This document shows, one piece after another, positions 27,701 through 35,926 of a DNA stretch of 64,000 bases (the first letter of the stretch is position 1; each line of letters starts with the position of its first letter). Under the pieces are notes generated by a model. It searched no databases. It was not told the DNA's origin and saw nothing but the letters and a program-made list of their open reading frames with translations. The DNA is from Flammeovirgaceae bacterium UBA5008. GTDB lineage: Bacteria; Bacteroidota; Bacteroidia; Cytophagales; Cyclobacteriaceae. The stretch covers positions 13,922-77,921 of the forward strand of contig DGYK01000011.1 in assembly GCA_002398365.1 (NCBI GenBank), given 5' to 3'. The position numbers were made by a program, and so were the translations under genes.

Positions 27701-28656
27701 CTGACAAGTAATTTCGGTGTATCTCCATTTTCACAAGAAGCGAAAATGCGGTTAGGCTTAGACGGTGCCACTGCAATTTCCACACGATCGAGGGAGCCCA
27801 TTCCTACATTTGATAAACTCCAGGAATCACCACTATCTATTGATTTAAGAACGCCCACACCATTTTGTGCTGCATATTGAATCGCAAAATTTCCAGGAGT
27901 AGCTTTCAGGTCCTGAATGAAGGTTAATGAAGAAACTTTTGTCCAGTTGGTACCGCCATTAATCGTTTTGAAAATTCCGCTATTGGAAGCAACCACCACC
28001 ATATTTTCATCAGCCGGATTGATGATCATTCGATTGATATCTCCAAAAGCAACGGTGCTGCTAAGGTATGACCATGTGACTCCTCGGTCAATGGTTTTAA
28101 ACATGCCGCTTCCACTTACGCCATCCAGATTTCCAAATCCTTCTCCGGTACCGATATACATCACATCATGATTGGAAGGCGCCATTTCTAAAACGGTAGT
28201 TGCCAAGTTGGAAAGATCAGGCGTAATCAATGTCCAGGTACTTCCTGCGTTGGTGGTTTTCCAAATGCCACCGGCAACCGATGCGGCATACCAGGTGTTT
28301 TTATTCGGATCATCCGGATCTACCACCAACCCGCGCGTTCTTCCCGGAACGTTGGAAGGACCACGTTCTTTCCATTCTAAAACTCCATTCGATTGCGTTC
28401 TGGCTTGTGTGCTTTTTAAACGGGCAGCAGAAGCTTGCGCTATTTTTAATTCGCGCAATTTATAACCGAATTGATAACCAGGTTTTTCCGCATCAGCCGG
28501 GGTGCGAATGTCATGATGGAATTTGAAAAATTCATCAGGGCCATCAAAATACTCGTCTTGCGAAATATGCTCAGCGTTTTCGGAAACGGGTCGCGAAAAC
28601 CAAAGAATCACCGAGCAATAGACAATTGTGATTAGAATAATTTTTGATGACTTCAT
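24706..28656 (-). CDS. Large Asp-box (BNR/sortilin-like) protein with T9SS sorting domain
   Basis: A 1316-aa exported protein. After an N-terminal hydrophobic signal segment, several Asp-box-like repeats (S-x-D-x-G-x-T-W form, for example NAGSTWTLI, DRGVTWSYL, DNGATWALL) indicate a beta-propeller like sialidase or sortilin folds. No sialidase catalytic residues could be recognised. The last ~75 residues (VFPNPSDGKAVI ... NGIYLVQLKT ... LKLVVKR) are a T9SS type A sorting domain, so the protein should be secreted or attached to the surface. It is the last gene of a three-gene operon and overlaps the lipoprotein gene by 4 bp (ATGA). The role is unknown; adhesion or glycan or protein binding is possible. 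Confidence 0.88.
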   Translation of the reverse strand: MKSSKIILITIVYCSVILWFSRPVSENAEHISQDEYFDGPDEFFKFHHDIRTPADAEKPGYQFGYKLRELKIAQASAARLKSTQARTQSNGVLEWKERGPSNVPGRTRGLVVDPDDPNKNTWYAASVAGGIWKTTNAGSTWTLITPDLSNLATTVLEMAPSNHDVMYIGTGEGFGNLDGVSGSGMFKTIDRGVTWSYLSSTVAFGDINRMIINPADENMVVVASNSGIFKTINGGTNWTKVSSLTFIQDLKATPGNFAIQYAAQNGVGVLKSIDSGDSWSLSNVGMGSLDRVEIAVAPSKPNRIFASCENGDTPKLLVSDDAGASWSIVKTLLNGAALDFLGGTQANDGQGWYDNTIACDPFDASVVYVGGINLFRFKLETTSTTSDIYGVDTEGASSLLTLINFNGTNGNFDVGSSANKSSVEVRFGPGKSQKAHRFLVPEGATSGVAAANYSYTDYVTVPFEVWDVTNNKQLMVSFRDQGRNGTFDLIPSNTTATEATQQSREYIYINNVAYDGAGPNGDIAKNGGHQFSQMYFCWPVLAENGVWPPTANSTLRFNYLGQQQNFNSTTIFITDGRGQYGNPNKNSIVHVDHHNILMVPMSTSTYKILNANDGGVFVSNTSATPGINDGDWTFAGNTYNTTQFYGADKRPGYDEYLGGAQDNGTWKSPANVAATKSTNYLFKIGGDGFEVLWHSTDDKKLIGGSQNNNFARSLDGGNTWSSATSGLSGTYPFISKLANSKDNPEVIYTLSSAGVFKSTNFGGAWTLTPITTKWGGVSSFMDIDVSRANANIVWAGSGMTNSGTLRSLHVSTNAGASFTPTSNYTSVTLGGITKLATHPTEPNTAYALFSFAGKPKILRTTDLGQNWTDISGFNTSNTSSSGFPDVAVYCLYVRPDDPNIIWVGTEIGIVESLDNGATWALLEDFPNVSVWDMKGQDDQIVIATHGRGIFTAKVSASQTSAVSKPVILAAGTSPQSKFLFKFQTETMDSIQVLLNSARIGSLKNLAAGEYILKVTNVPVGSVGVKLIGYKNSAPYHSASFTAQNLSIKPYAREYYNILADGNDFFLNKFFVLDFGDANMSLQTSHPYTSNSELSATLLVPMIVSNSNSNFYFRDVAMVQPSADGVKFGQPEFKDYVVVEATKDGLTWIPLKDGYSSSLNSNWLTAYNGNQSGTSALEINQEINIRNTFAATDTLLFRFRLKSNADNTNGWGWSVDNIFIQQAPTGVEETGVISEASVFPNPSDGKAVIRYTLQEKSSVAFAITDATGKVIHTTGSREFEKGEHDYEVDVTGQENGIYLVQLKTSHGNRALKLVVKR

Positions 28657-29042
28657 GGGGTAGCTTTATTTGATTTTACTTTGATTATGGTAATGTGTTT
28701 TGAAATGTCTTCGTCTTTTTGGATGGTGCCAGGTGCATTAAATACCACTATCTCTGTTTCAGATTTCCATTTGCAATAGCCAGGTGTATAACTAAACTCT
28801 TCTACGATCTTTTGAGAGGATACATCAATCACTATTGCTTTCACCAGCGGATAGCGAGCTGTTAGATTGACTTTTTGCACATAAAGCATCAACTGCCCAG
28901 AAGAGTTTGGTAAAGAATCAATCTCAGCCCCTAAGTGTTGGTAAGGGTTCGCTTTATCAGAATGTGCCACTTTTTTTGACTGCCCCGTAGCACATCCAAT
29001 GAAAACAAACACAATTGCTGAAAAAATGAATGAGCGCACCAT
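28653..29042 (-). CDS. Small predicted lipoprotein
   Basis: A 129-aa protein with a signal peptide and lipobox-like FIGC (Cys17 in VFIGCATG). The rest is a small beta-rich domain with no recognised family. It lies 2 bp after the preceding gene and overlaps the next start by 4 bp, so its three-gene operon is translationally coupled. Function unknown. Confidence 0.75.
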   Translation of the reverse strand: MVRSFIFSAIVFVFIGCATGQSKKVAHSDKANPYQHLGAEIDSLPNSSGQLMLYVQKVNLTARYPLVKAIVIDVSSQKIVEEFSYTPGYCKWKSETEIVVFNAPGTIQKDEDISKHITIIKVKSNKATP

Positions 29043-29044
29043 GT

Positions 29045-30301
29045 CTACGTTTTCTGTTTTTTCTTTTTCGCGGCTGGGAACAAAATGTTGTTTAAGATCA
29101 ATCGGTAGCCGGGAGAATTAGGATGTAAGTTTAAATCGGTAGGTTCTTCGCCCACGGTGTGCTGATAATCTTCTGGATCATGACCTCCATAGAAAGTCCA
29201 GAATCCTTTACCGATCACACCATGCAAGTATTTCGCTTCTTTGATCTCCCGATTTTCTCCCATGATTGTGACATCGGGCTTGACGAGTTGTTTTTTGAAT
29301 CCGGTGGTCTGGCCATAAAAACCTTTGATCACACGGGTATGATTTTGCGTCAGCATGCTGGGGATGGGATCCCATTTGGCGGAGAATTGAAACAGATTGA
29401 AATAATCGTTGTCTTGTCGTAAACCTCTTTCAGGCGCATTGTTATCAATGTCCGAAAACTCATATTGATAAGGGTCACGTGAAATATGAAAATCAGTAAA
29501 GGCAAAGGTGTTGTTGAAGTTTAGTTTTTCTTGGGCGTTTGGATCGGCTGCATCGCCATCATACATCCGTTCGCAAATATCAATTCCCTCAGCTGCCAGA
29601 GCAATATCATACGAATCAGTAGCCGAGCACATCGCAAAGAGAAAACCTCCACCCACTACAAACTCTTTGATCTTCTTGCTCACGGCAAGTTTGAGTTGTG
29701 ACACTTTATGAAATCCGAATTTGCGCGCTGTCGTTTCGGCTTCACGCACCTGATCCAAATACCAGGGCATGTTGGCATAATTGCTATAAAATTTTCCGTA
29801 TTGCCCGGTGAAATCTTCATGATGTAAGTGAAGCCAATCGTACTTGGTTAGTTCGCCATCTAAAACTTCATCATCAAAAATAACCGTGTACGGAATTTCA
29901 GCATACGTCAGCACTAAAGTCACGGCATCGTCCCATGGCTGTTTGGATTTAGGAGAATAAACAGCAATGCGAGGGTATTTCTCCAACTTCATGATGTCAT
30001 AATTGGCAGCAGGACTCGCAATCTCTGAAATGATGCTATTCGCCTGTGCATCGGAGATGATTTCATAGCTCACCCCGCGCACCACCAGTTCATTTTGAAT
30101 TTTAGGATGGTATTTGATCATAAAACTTCCACCCCGGTAGTTCAACAGCCAATCTACCTCCATATCCATTTTCAGCACCCAATAAGCGATTCCGTACGCT
30201 TTCAGGTGATTGGTTTGCCTCTCATCCATGGAAATGAAGAGATAATTGGCAAAAACGCTTTGGCTAACCAGCACAAACAAGAACAAAATCCGACCCCGCA
30301 T
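29045..30301 (-). CDS. Secreted protein of the Bacteroidota family usually labelled asparagine synthetase B
   Basis: A 418-aa protein with a clear signal peptide (residues 1-18, ending VFA). The start of the mature part (LFISMDERQTNHLKAYGIAY) matches my recollection of a Bacteroidota family commonly labelled asparagine synthetase B. The N-terminal Cys2 glutaminase nucleophile and the ATP-pyrophosphatase SGGxDS loop of real AsnB are not seen. The segment GGGFLFAMCSATDSYD near residue 220 resembles the nucleophile turn of glutamine-amidotransferase-like folds. The label should therefore be treated with caution. It leads the operon with the lipoprotein and the Asp-box T9SS protein, so an envelope role is likely (inference). 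Confidence 0.7.
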   Translation of the reverse strand: MRGRILFLFVLVSQSVFANYLFISMDERQTNHLKAYGIAYWVLKMDMEVDWLLNYRGGSFMIKYHPKIQNELVVRGVSYEIISDAQANSIISEIASPAANYDIMKLEKYPRIAVYSPKSKQPWDDAVTLVLTYAEIPYTVIFDDEVLDGELTKYDWLHLHHEDFTGQYGKFYSNYANMPWYLDQVREAETTARKFGFHKVSQLKLAVSKKIKEFVVGGGFLFAMCSATDSYDIALAAEGIDICERMYDGDAADPNAQEKLNFNNTFAFTDFHISRDPYQYEFSDIDNNAPERGLRQDNDYFNLFQFSAKWDPIPSMLTQNHTRVIKGFYGQTTGFKKQLVKPDVTIMGENREIKEAKYLHGVIGKGFWTFYGGHDPEDYQHTVGEEPTDLNLHPNSPGYRLILNNILFPAAKKKKQKT

Positions 30302-30421
30302 CGTTAAATCACTCTATTTTGGTGTAACAAATGATCCAGTAAGCAGTCTACTGCCTACAACTCTTAAAGATATAAATTTGGCTTAGTTTCTAAATATTAA
30401 ATTGCGATTTAGATTGTCTCT

Positions 30422-31660
30422 ATGAATTTAACTGAAAATGTAAAAGAAGGTCTGCGCTCTGTTAAGGCAAACATGTTGCGCTCGGTTTTAACCGCCTTAA
30501 TCGTGGCCATCGGCATCACCTCCCTAGTTGGCATTCTTACCGCAATTGATGGCATTGAATATTCAGTGACCGAAAGCTTGTCCTCATTAGGAGCCAATAC
30601 ATTTGACATCAGTTCTAAATTCAATCGTGGAACAGCACAGGAAGGCGTGAAGGAAAAGGTTTATGGTCCGCTCATGCTCACTGAAGCTCAAACATTTATC
30701 GAGCAGTATGATTATCCGGCCAGCATCAGTCTGTCGGCCCGCCTCACCATCTTAGCTGAAATAAAGCACGCATCTGAAAAGACCAACCCCAATGTAAACG
30801 TAACTGGTGTAAATGAAGATTACATGGCGATTAAAGGCTTGAATATTGCCGAAGGCCGTAATTTCTCCCGCTTCGAAATTCAATACGGATCAAAAGTAGC
30901 CGTGATCGGCCATAAATTAGCGCAAACACTTTATGGTGATAAGAAAAGTCCCATCAACACTGAAATTTCATTTAAGGGCACGCAGTTCAAAGTAATTGGA
31001 TTGATGAAAGAGAAGGGCGAACTCTCTGAAAACAACTTTGATAACATGGTTTTGATTCCCATTATCGTGGCGAACCAGATGGCTTCCGGCCAAGGTTTGA
31101 ACTACCGTTTGACGGTGGGTATCAACAATGCCGAGCAAATGGATTATGCCATGGGTGAAGCAACCAGCCTGATGCGCAAAATCAGACGTGACGAGGTAGG
31201 CAAAGAAAATTCATTTGACTTAGAAAAAAGTGAATCGCTGGCGCAGGAATTAGAATCCATTACATCAGGCTTGCGTGTAGGTGGATTTGGAGTAGGATTT
31301 ATTACGCTCTTAGGTGCATCGATCGCCTTGATGAATATCATGCTGGTTTCAGTTACGGAACGCACGCGCGAGGTAGGTGTGCGGAAAGCATTAGGAGCGA
31401 CTCCGCTACGCATTCGCCAGCAGTTTGTAATTGAAGCGATTGTGGTGTGTGTTTTAGGTGGTCTTGCCGGAGTAGTACTTGGGATCAGTCTGGGTAACTT
31501 TCTCTCGATAGTCGTCTTTAAGGTCGAGGCATTTGTCATGCCTTGGTTCTGGACCTTCATCGGATTCTTAATTTGTATTTTCGTTGGGTTACTATCCGGT
31601 TGGTATCCGGCCAGCAAAGCCTCCCGATTGGATCCCATTGAATCACTCCGATTCGAATAA
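30422..31660 (+). CDS. MacB/FtsX-type ABC transporter permease
   Basis: A 412-aa permease with the MacB topology: a first membrane helix (about residues 20-42), a large periplasmic domain, then three C-terminal helices with ERTREVGVRKALGATP before the second-last pair and a C-terminal WYPASKASRLDPIESL. Such permeases need an ATPase and often an adaptor, but neither is adjacent here. It may export lipoproteins, peptides or drugs, or transmit conformational signals. A TAAATTTG element at 30373-30380 could be its -7 box. It converges with the AraC gene, 2 bp away. Confidence 0.88.
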   Translation: MNLTENVKEGLRSVKANMLRSVLTALIVAIGITSLVGILTAIDGIEYSVTESLSSLGANTFDISSKFNRGTAQEGVKEKVYGPLMLTEAQTFIEQYDYPASISLSARLTILAEIKHASEKTNPNVNVTGVNEDYMAIKGLNIAEGRNFSRFEIQYGSKVAVIGHKLAQTLYGDKKSPINTEISFKGTQFKVIGLMKEKGELSENNFDNMVLIPIIVANQMASGQGLNYRLTVGINNAEQMDYAMGEATSLMRKIRRDEVGKENSFDLEKSESLAQELESITSGLRVGGFGVGFITLLGASIALMNIMLVSVTERTREVGVRKALGATPLRIRQQFVIEAIVVCVLGGLAGVVLGISLGNFLSIVVFKVEAFVMPWFWTFIGFLICIFVGLLSGWYPASKASRLDPIESLRFE

Positions 31661-31662
31661 GT

Positions 31663-32556
31663 CTATTTATTCATCAGGTACTTCTTGGGTGTAATGCCAA
31701 ACTTCTTTTTGAAGGCGGCTATATAATGGCTGGGATTCGTGTATCCCATTTGGTAGGCCACTTCATTCACCTGTAGCTTTCCTGAATCTAGTAAGATTCT
31801 CGAATGATCCAATTTATGGTCGAGTAAAAAGCCATATACGGTGTTGCCATAGATTTCTTTAAAGCCCATTTTCAATTGGTATTCATTCAACGCAGCTGCC
31901 TTCGCCAATTCTCTTAAAGAAGGCGGTGTATCCATGTGTTTCAAAAGGTATTCTTTCGCGTGTTTTATTTTCCGAACGGTTTCTTCATCATTTAGAAATG
32001 GACACGTTTCTGTATCGGGCAACCGGTTAGAGAAATAAAGGCTGAGCAGTTCGTAAAACTTGCCCTGGTAAAAGAGTTTTTGGGCACTTTCGCTGAGTTG
32101 TGTGGTTAATAATTGGGTGAGCACCAATTGCAACATCGGTGGTATTTCGCGCTCATCATAAAACTTGCGATTGCTGTTTTCCGGATTGAGCAGTGGTAAT
32201 GCATCATGCACAAAAAGCTTATGCAAACTCTCCAGCGATATGGTCATAAACACCATTTTAGTTTGTGGAGCCAGTTGCAGGCGGAAAGGAAGGTCCTTAT
32301 CGGGATTATAGAAAAAGTAATTTTTACCTTTTACGATCTCCCGGCTGTAGTGCGGGCCGAAAAAGAACGTGGCCGATCCTTCCAGACAAAAATAAAAGTG
32401 AATGATACGCACCTGAATCATGCTGTCTATGACAGACGGTTCGTTACCGGTGTTTTCAGAATAAAGCAGCGACTGATCTTCTTTTTCAAATAAGGATGAG
32501 ATACTTCCTTTAAGGGTATTTTCGGTTGGGAAGGCAGGTGTATTTGGATTCATCAT
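31663..32556 (-). CDS. AraC-family regulator next to the heme-uptake genes
   Basis: A 297-aa regulator with an N-terminal sensor region and a C-terminal AraC domain (about residues 190-295: LRELAKAAALNEYQLKMGFK and YQMGYTNPSHYIAAFKKKFG). It is divergent from the HmuR-like receptor gene. Regulation of a TonB-dependent uptake system by an adjacent AraC protein is well known for siderophore receptors, so it probably controls the hmuR/hmuY-like genes (inference). Confidence 0.9.
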   Translation of the reverse strand: MMNPNTPAFPTENTLKGSISSLFEKEDQSLLYSENTGNEPSVIDSMIQVRIIHFYFCLEGSATFFFGPHYSREIVKGKNYFFYNPDKDLPFRLQLAPQTKMVFMTISLESLHKLFVHDALPLLNPENSNRKFYDEREIPPMLQLVLTQLLTTQLSESAQKLFYQGKFYELLSLYFSNRLPDTETCPFLNDEETVRKIKHAKEYLLKHMDTPPSLRELAKAAALNEYQLKMGFKEIYGNTVYGFLLDHKLDHSRILLDSGKLQVNEVAYQMGYTNPSHYIAAFKKKFGITPKKYLMNK

Positions 32557-32564
32557 AGCATTAA

Positions 32565-32578
32565 ATGACGAAAGTCAT
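32565..32578. promoter_or_regulatory. Small palindrome between the AraC regulator and the receptor gene
   Basis: ATGAC-GAAA-GTCAT is a perfect 5-bp-arm inverted repeat 9 bp upstream of the AraC start. It is a candidate operator for autoregulation. The site is short, so chance is possible. Confidence 0.3.
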
Positions 32579-32709
32579 CTTTTAAATTGACTCAAAATGG
32601 CTGAATTGCCGTAAAAATACCAATTTTCGATAGAAGTTGATCGGTTGTTATTATTTATACTTTTCGGGGTATTTATTCGTAGGTGATAGCCACATATTTG
32701 CACCCGTTA

Positions 32710-34854
32710 ATGAGAAACAGGGTAGCTATCATATTGTTTTTGATCCTCCCGAAATGGGCGGCAGCTCAATCTTCGGAGCAGGCAGATACACTCAAGACGC
32801 AAGAATTGGAGGAAGTTATTGTTACCGCTACGCGCAATGAGCGCACCGTAGGCGCTTTGCCAATGCCGGTGACGTTAGTAAAGAAAGAGCTGATTAAGTC
32901 GATGGGCTCGGTGCGCTTAAATGACGTGTTGACAGAGCAGACTGGTTTGGTGATGGTTCCTCAAGTAAATGGCCAAGGCAACGGAGTGCAACTGCAAGGA
33001 TTTAATCCTGACTACACATTGATTTTGATTGATGGCGAACCAATCATCGGAAGATATACTGGATCACTTGAGTTGAGCCGATTGGCCGTAGGGAATATCA
33101 AGCAGGTTGAAATTGTGAAAGGCCCATCTTCCAGTTTATATGGATCAGAAGCGTTGGCCGGAGTCATCAATATCATTACCGAGCGCCCCACAACTAATCA
33201 GGGCAATGCTTCGCTACGCTATGGCACGAATAACTCATTAGATCTCAACGCCAATGGTTCTTTCATTTTTAAAAGATTAGGCATTTACGCATTTGCCAAC
33301 CGCTACAGCACCGATGGCTACGACCTATCGCCACAGAATTTTGGTAAAACGGTTTCGCCTTTTTACAACTACACTTTCAATACAAAAGTGACCTACCAGT
33401 TGTCGGATAAAACGGATATCACGCTTTCAGGTAGGTATTTTACCGAAGAACAGGATTTTAATTTTGACGTATTGAACGCAAATAAAGTCTCTTTCCGTTC
33501 CTACGGTAAAGGCAATGTGCGCGATTGGAATATCAATCCCGTCATTACGCATCGGTTTAATTCTCGATTGAAAGCCATTGGCCGGTTTTACACAACTGAT
33601 TACAAGACCAGCACCGACTTGAGAAGGCTTTCTGATGATAGTTTAACTTATCATGACGATTTTCATCAAACATTTACCCGTGGTGAGTTGAATGGGGAAT
33701 ATTATTTTAATGATCAATACATCACCACCATCGGAGTAGGTCAGATTCAGGAAGGTGTGCAGACTTCGCGTTACCGCGATGAATCTACCCGCAATCAGCA
33801 GACCCGATATGCTTTTCTTCAGCAGGAAATCAATCCATATCCAGCCCTGAATATCGTAGCTGGTATTCGATATGATTACAATTCGATTTATGGAGATCAG
33901 TTGAGTCCGAAGTTCTCGGCACGCTATGAATTTTCGAAACGCTTTGTGTTAAAAGGCTCGCTGGGAATTGGTTTCAAAGCGCCTGATTTCCGTCAATTGT
34001 ATTTCAACTTTACGAACTCAGCAGCCGGTGGCTATAGCGTGTTGGGTACGGAGATTGTGAAAGAGCGACTTAGCCAATTGCAGGCTTTGGGGCAAATTCA
34101 ATCATACGTATACGACCCGGCAAAAATCGGAAAGCTGGAAGCGGAGCGTTCGTTTTCTATTAATCTGGGCGCACGCATCGAGCCACTCGCAAAATTGGTG
34201 GTGGATATCAACCTCTTCCGAAACAAGGTCGATAATTTGATTGAAGACCAGATTGTAGCAACCACCACCAGCAATCAAAGTATTTATAGCTATCGTAACA
34301 TTCGCAAAGCGGTGATGCAGGGAGTGGAGACAACCCTTTCTTATCCGTTGAATAAAGAAGTTTCTTTCTCATTGGGATACCAATTGCTCTATGCGAAAGA
34401 TACCGATGTGGAAGATGCGGTTGATCGTGGTGAAGTGTTTTGGCGCAATCCGGAAACTTTGGAGACTAGGCGATTGAAATCAAACGAATATTTTGGTTTA
34501 TACAATCGTTCACGTCACACGGGCAACTTCAAGATTTTTTATCATAACATCGAGAAAGGAGTGGAGGCCACGTTTCGCGTGATTTACCGCGGACCGTTTG
34601 GCATTGGAGATATTCGCGGAAACATTCAGGGCGAAGAAATTCCGCAAGCGGACAAAAACAACAACTCGATTTTGGATGTGTATGATGATTTTGTGAAGGG
34701 TTATTTCTTAACCAACATTTCCATGGCCTATCATTTCAATAAGAAATGCAGAATGCAGATAGGCATCGACAATCTTTTCAATTACACCGATCCGGTTTAC
34801 ATACCGAATCTGCCCGGCCAACTGTCTTATATCAACCTTAACTATAAATTATAA
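32710..34854 (+). CDS. TonB-dependent outer membrane receptor, HmuR-like
   Basis: A 714-aa receptor from the ATG at 32710 (MRNRVAIILF), chosen because it begins the signal peptide directly; an in-frame upstream start at 32683 would add nine polar residues. The TonB-box-like region ELEEVIVTATR is followed by the plug domain (GFNPDYTLILIDGEP, YGSEALAGVINIIT). A 22-strand-type barrel ends in an aromatic-rich strand (LSYINLNYKL). The HmuY-family lipoprotein encoded 25 bp downstream points to heme as substrate. Other ligands of HmuR/BtuB-like receptors remain possible. There are no heme ABC transporter genes nearby. Confidence 0.88.
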   Translation: MRNRVAIILFLILPKWAAAQSSEQADTLKTQELEEVIVTATRNERTVGALPMPVTLVKKELIKSMGSVRLNDVLTEQTGLVMVPQVNGQGNGVQLQGFNPDYTLILIDGEPIIGRYTGSLELSRLAVGNIKQVEIVKGPSSSLYGSEALAGVINIITERPTTNQGNASLRYGTNNSLDLNANGSFIFKRLGIYAFANRYSTDGYDLSPQNFGKTVSPFYNYTFNTKVTYQLSDKTDITLSGRYFTEEQDFNFDVLNANKVSFRSYGKGNVRDWNINPVITHRFNSRLKAIGRFYTTDYKTSTDLRRLSDDSLTYHDDFHQTFTRGELNGEYYFNDQYITTIGVGQIQEGVQTSRYRDESTRNQQTRYAFLQQEINPYPALNIVAGIRYDYNSIYGDQLSPKFSARYEFSKRFVLKGSLGIGFKAPDFRQLYFNFTNSAAGGYSVLGTEIVKERLSQLQALGQIQSYVYDPAKIGKLEAERSFSINLGARIEPLAKLVVDINLFRNKVDNLIEDQIVATTTSNQSIYSYRNIRKAVMQGVETTLSYPLNKEVSFSLGYQLLYAKDTDVEDAVDRGEVFWRNPETLETRRLKSNEYFGLYNRSRHTGNFKIFYHNIEKGVEATFRVIYRGPFGIGDIRGNIQGEEIPQADKNNNSILDVYDDFVKGYFLTNISMAYHFNKKCRMQIGIDNLFNYTDPVYIPNLPGQLSYINLNYKL

Positions 34855-34879
34855 TTTAACTGAAAAACTAATACGTTCT

Positions 34880-35524
34880 ATGAAAACAACTTCGTATGTA
34901 TTTGCCCTCGCAGCGTTTGCTTCTGTTCTTTTTTTGAGTTCTTGTTCCAACAATGATCCGGCACCGGTTACACTCACTTCAGTTACATTTAAAAATCTGG
35001 CAGCCGATCCTCCATCTGGTGGATATAACCCTACCAATGGTCAGCCTATTGGAGTAACTAAAAAATATACTTTCTTTAGCTTCAAAACTGGTGCAATTGT
35101 AGCGAATACTGACAGCGCCACCAATAAGTGGGATGTAGGATTTAACGGTACTACTATTATTGTAAATGGTGGGCAGCAACGCGTGGGTAAAGGTGGTGCG
35201 ATTGTATCTACCGGAATCTTTGATAATTTAACAGTTGCTCCTTCCGATGGTTATGACATGGATTCTGTAATCAATGCCAAACCAGTGTATGCGATTCCTA
35301 CCGGTTCAGGAAAAGGTTGGTACAACTACAATGCTGCAAACAATACGATTACACCTATCGCAGGTAAATTTTTGATCATCCGCACAGGCGATGAGCGCTA
35401 TGCGAAAATGGAGATCATCAGCTACTACAAAGATGCTCCTGAAACCGTTTCATCGGCTATTGCTGATCGCTATTATACCTTCCGCTATGTCTATCAGGGC
35501 GATGGAACTAAGAATTTTAAATAA
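34880..35524 (+). CDS. HmuY-family heme-binding lipoprotein
   Basis: A 214-aa protein with a signal peptide and lipobox LSSC (Cys22). The core motif WDVGFNGTTIIVNGG (residues 84-98) and the beta-rich fold fit the HmuY family, whose founding member in Porphyromonas takes heme from host proteins and passes it to HmuR. The axial ligands of the Porphyromonas protein are histidines; this protein has few histidines, so its heme ligands would have to differ. It is co-transcribed with the receptor and followed by a hairpin terminator. Confidence 0.8.
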   Translation: MKTTSYVFALAAFASVLFLSSCSNNDPAPVTLTSVTFKNLAADPPSGGYNPTNGQPIGVTKKYTFFSFKTGAIVANTDSATNKWDVGFNGTTIIVNGGQQRVGKGGAIVSTGIFDNLTVAPSDGYDMDSVINAKPVYAIPTGSGKGWYNYNAANNTITPIAGKFLIIRTGDERYAKMEIISYYKDAPETVSSAIADRYYTFRYVYQGDGTKNFK

Positions 35525-35549
35525 GTAACTAAAACGTCAACGTATTCGA

Positions 35550-35588
35550 AGCACCTATCTCCATGAAAATGCGATGGGTGCTTTTTTT
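35550..35588 (+). terminator. Rho-independent terminator after hmuY-like gene
   Basis: AGCACCTATC (35550-35559) pairs with GATGGGTGCT (35573-35582), with one G-U pair, and runs into seven or more T residues. It ends the receptor/HmuY transcript. Confidence 0.85.
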
Positions 35589-35704
35589 ACAACCAGTTGA
35601 ATATAAACAGCCACGCAGCGGCTAATAGTAAATTTAAGATCATTGATTTTGGTGATTTAAAGGACAAACTGTAACATTGCAGTCCTTTTGCAGCTATAAT
35701 GCAA

Positions 35705-35778
35705 GGGCCCATAGCTCAGCTGGTTAGAGCACCTGACTCATAATCAGGGGGTCGCTGGATCGTGCCCAGCTGGGCCCA
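35705..35778 (+). tRNA. tRNA with CAU anticodon (Met elongator or Ile2)
   Basis: A complete 74-nt cloverleaf: 7-bp acceptor (GGGCCCA/TGGGCCC), D stem GCTC/GAGC, anticodon stem CCTGA/TCAGG with loop CTCATAA (anticodon CAT at 35739-35741), T stem GCTGG/CCAGC, discriminator A. The full CCA tail is not encoded (the next bases are CCT). The T loop reads ATCGTGC instead of TTCGAGC, so positions 54 and 58 are A and T rather than T and A. A C-initiating CAU tRNA could be elongator Met or lysidine-modified Ile; the initiator is unlikely, because the 1-72 pair (G-C) is matched. Confidence 0.93.
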
Positions 35779-35926
35779 CCTCCTTAGATTTTATACAAAA
35801 AGCTCAGATCAGATGTAAAGCCAAGCCTGATCTCCATATACTTGGGTGACTTGACCAGATTCTAAATTGATAATGAAGCTTTTTTATTCTGTAAGTTCTG
35901 CCTAAATCGGGCACAAAGTATTTCCT

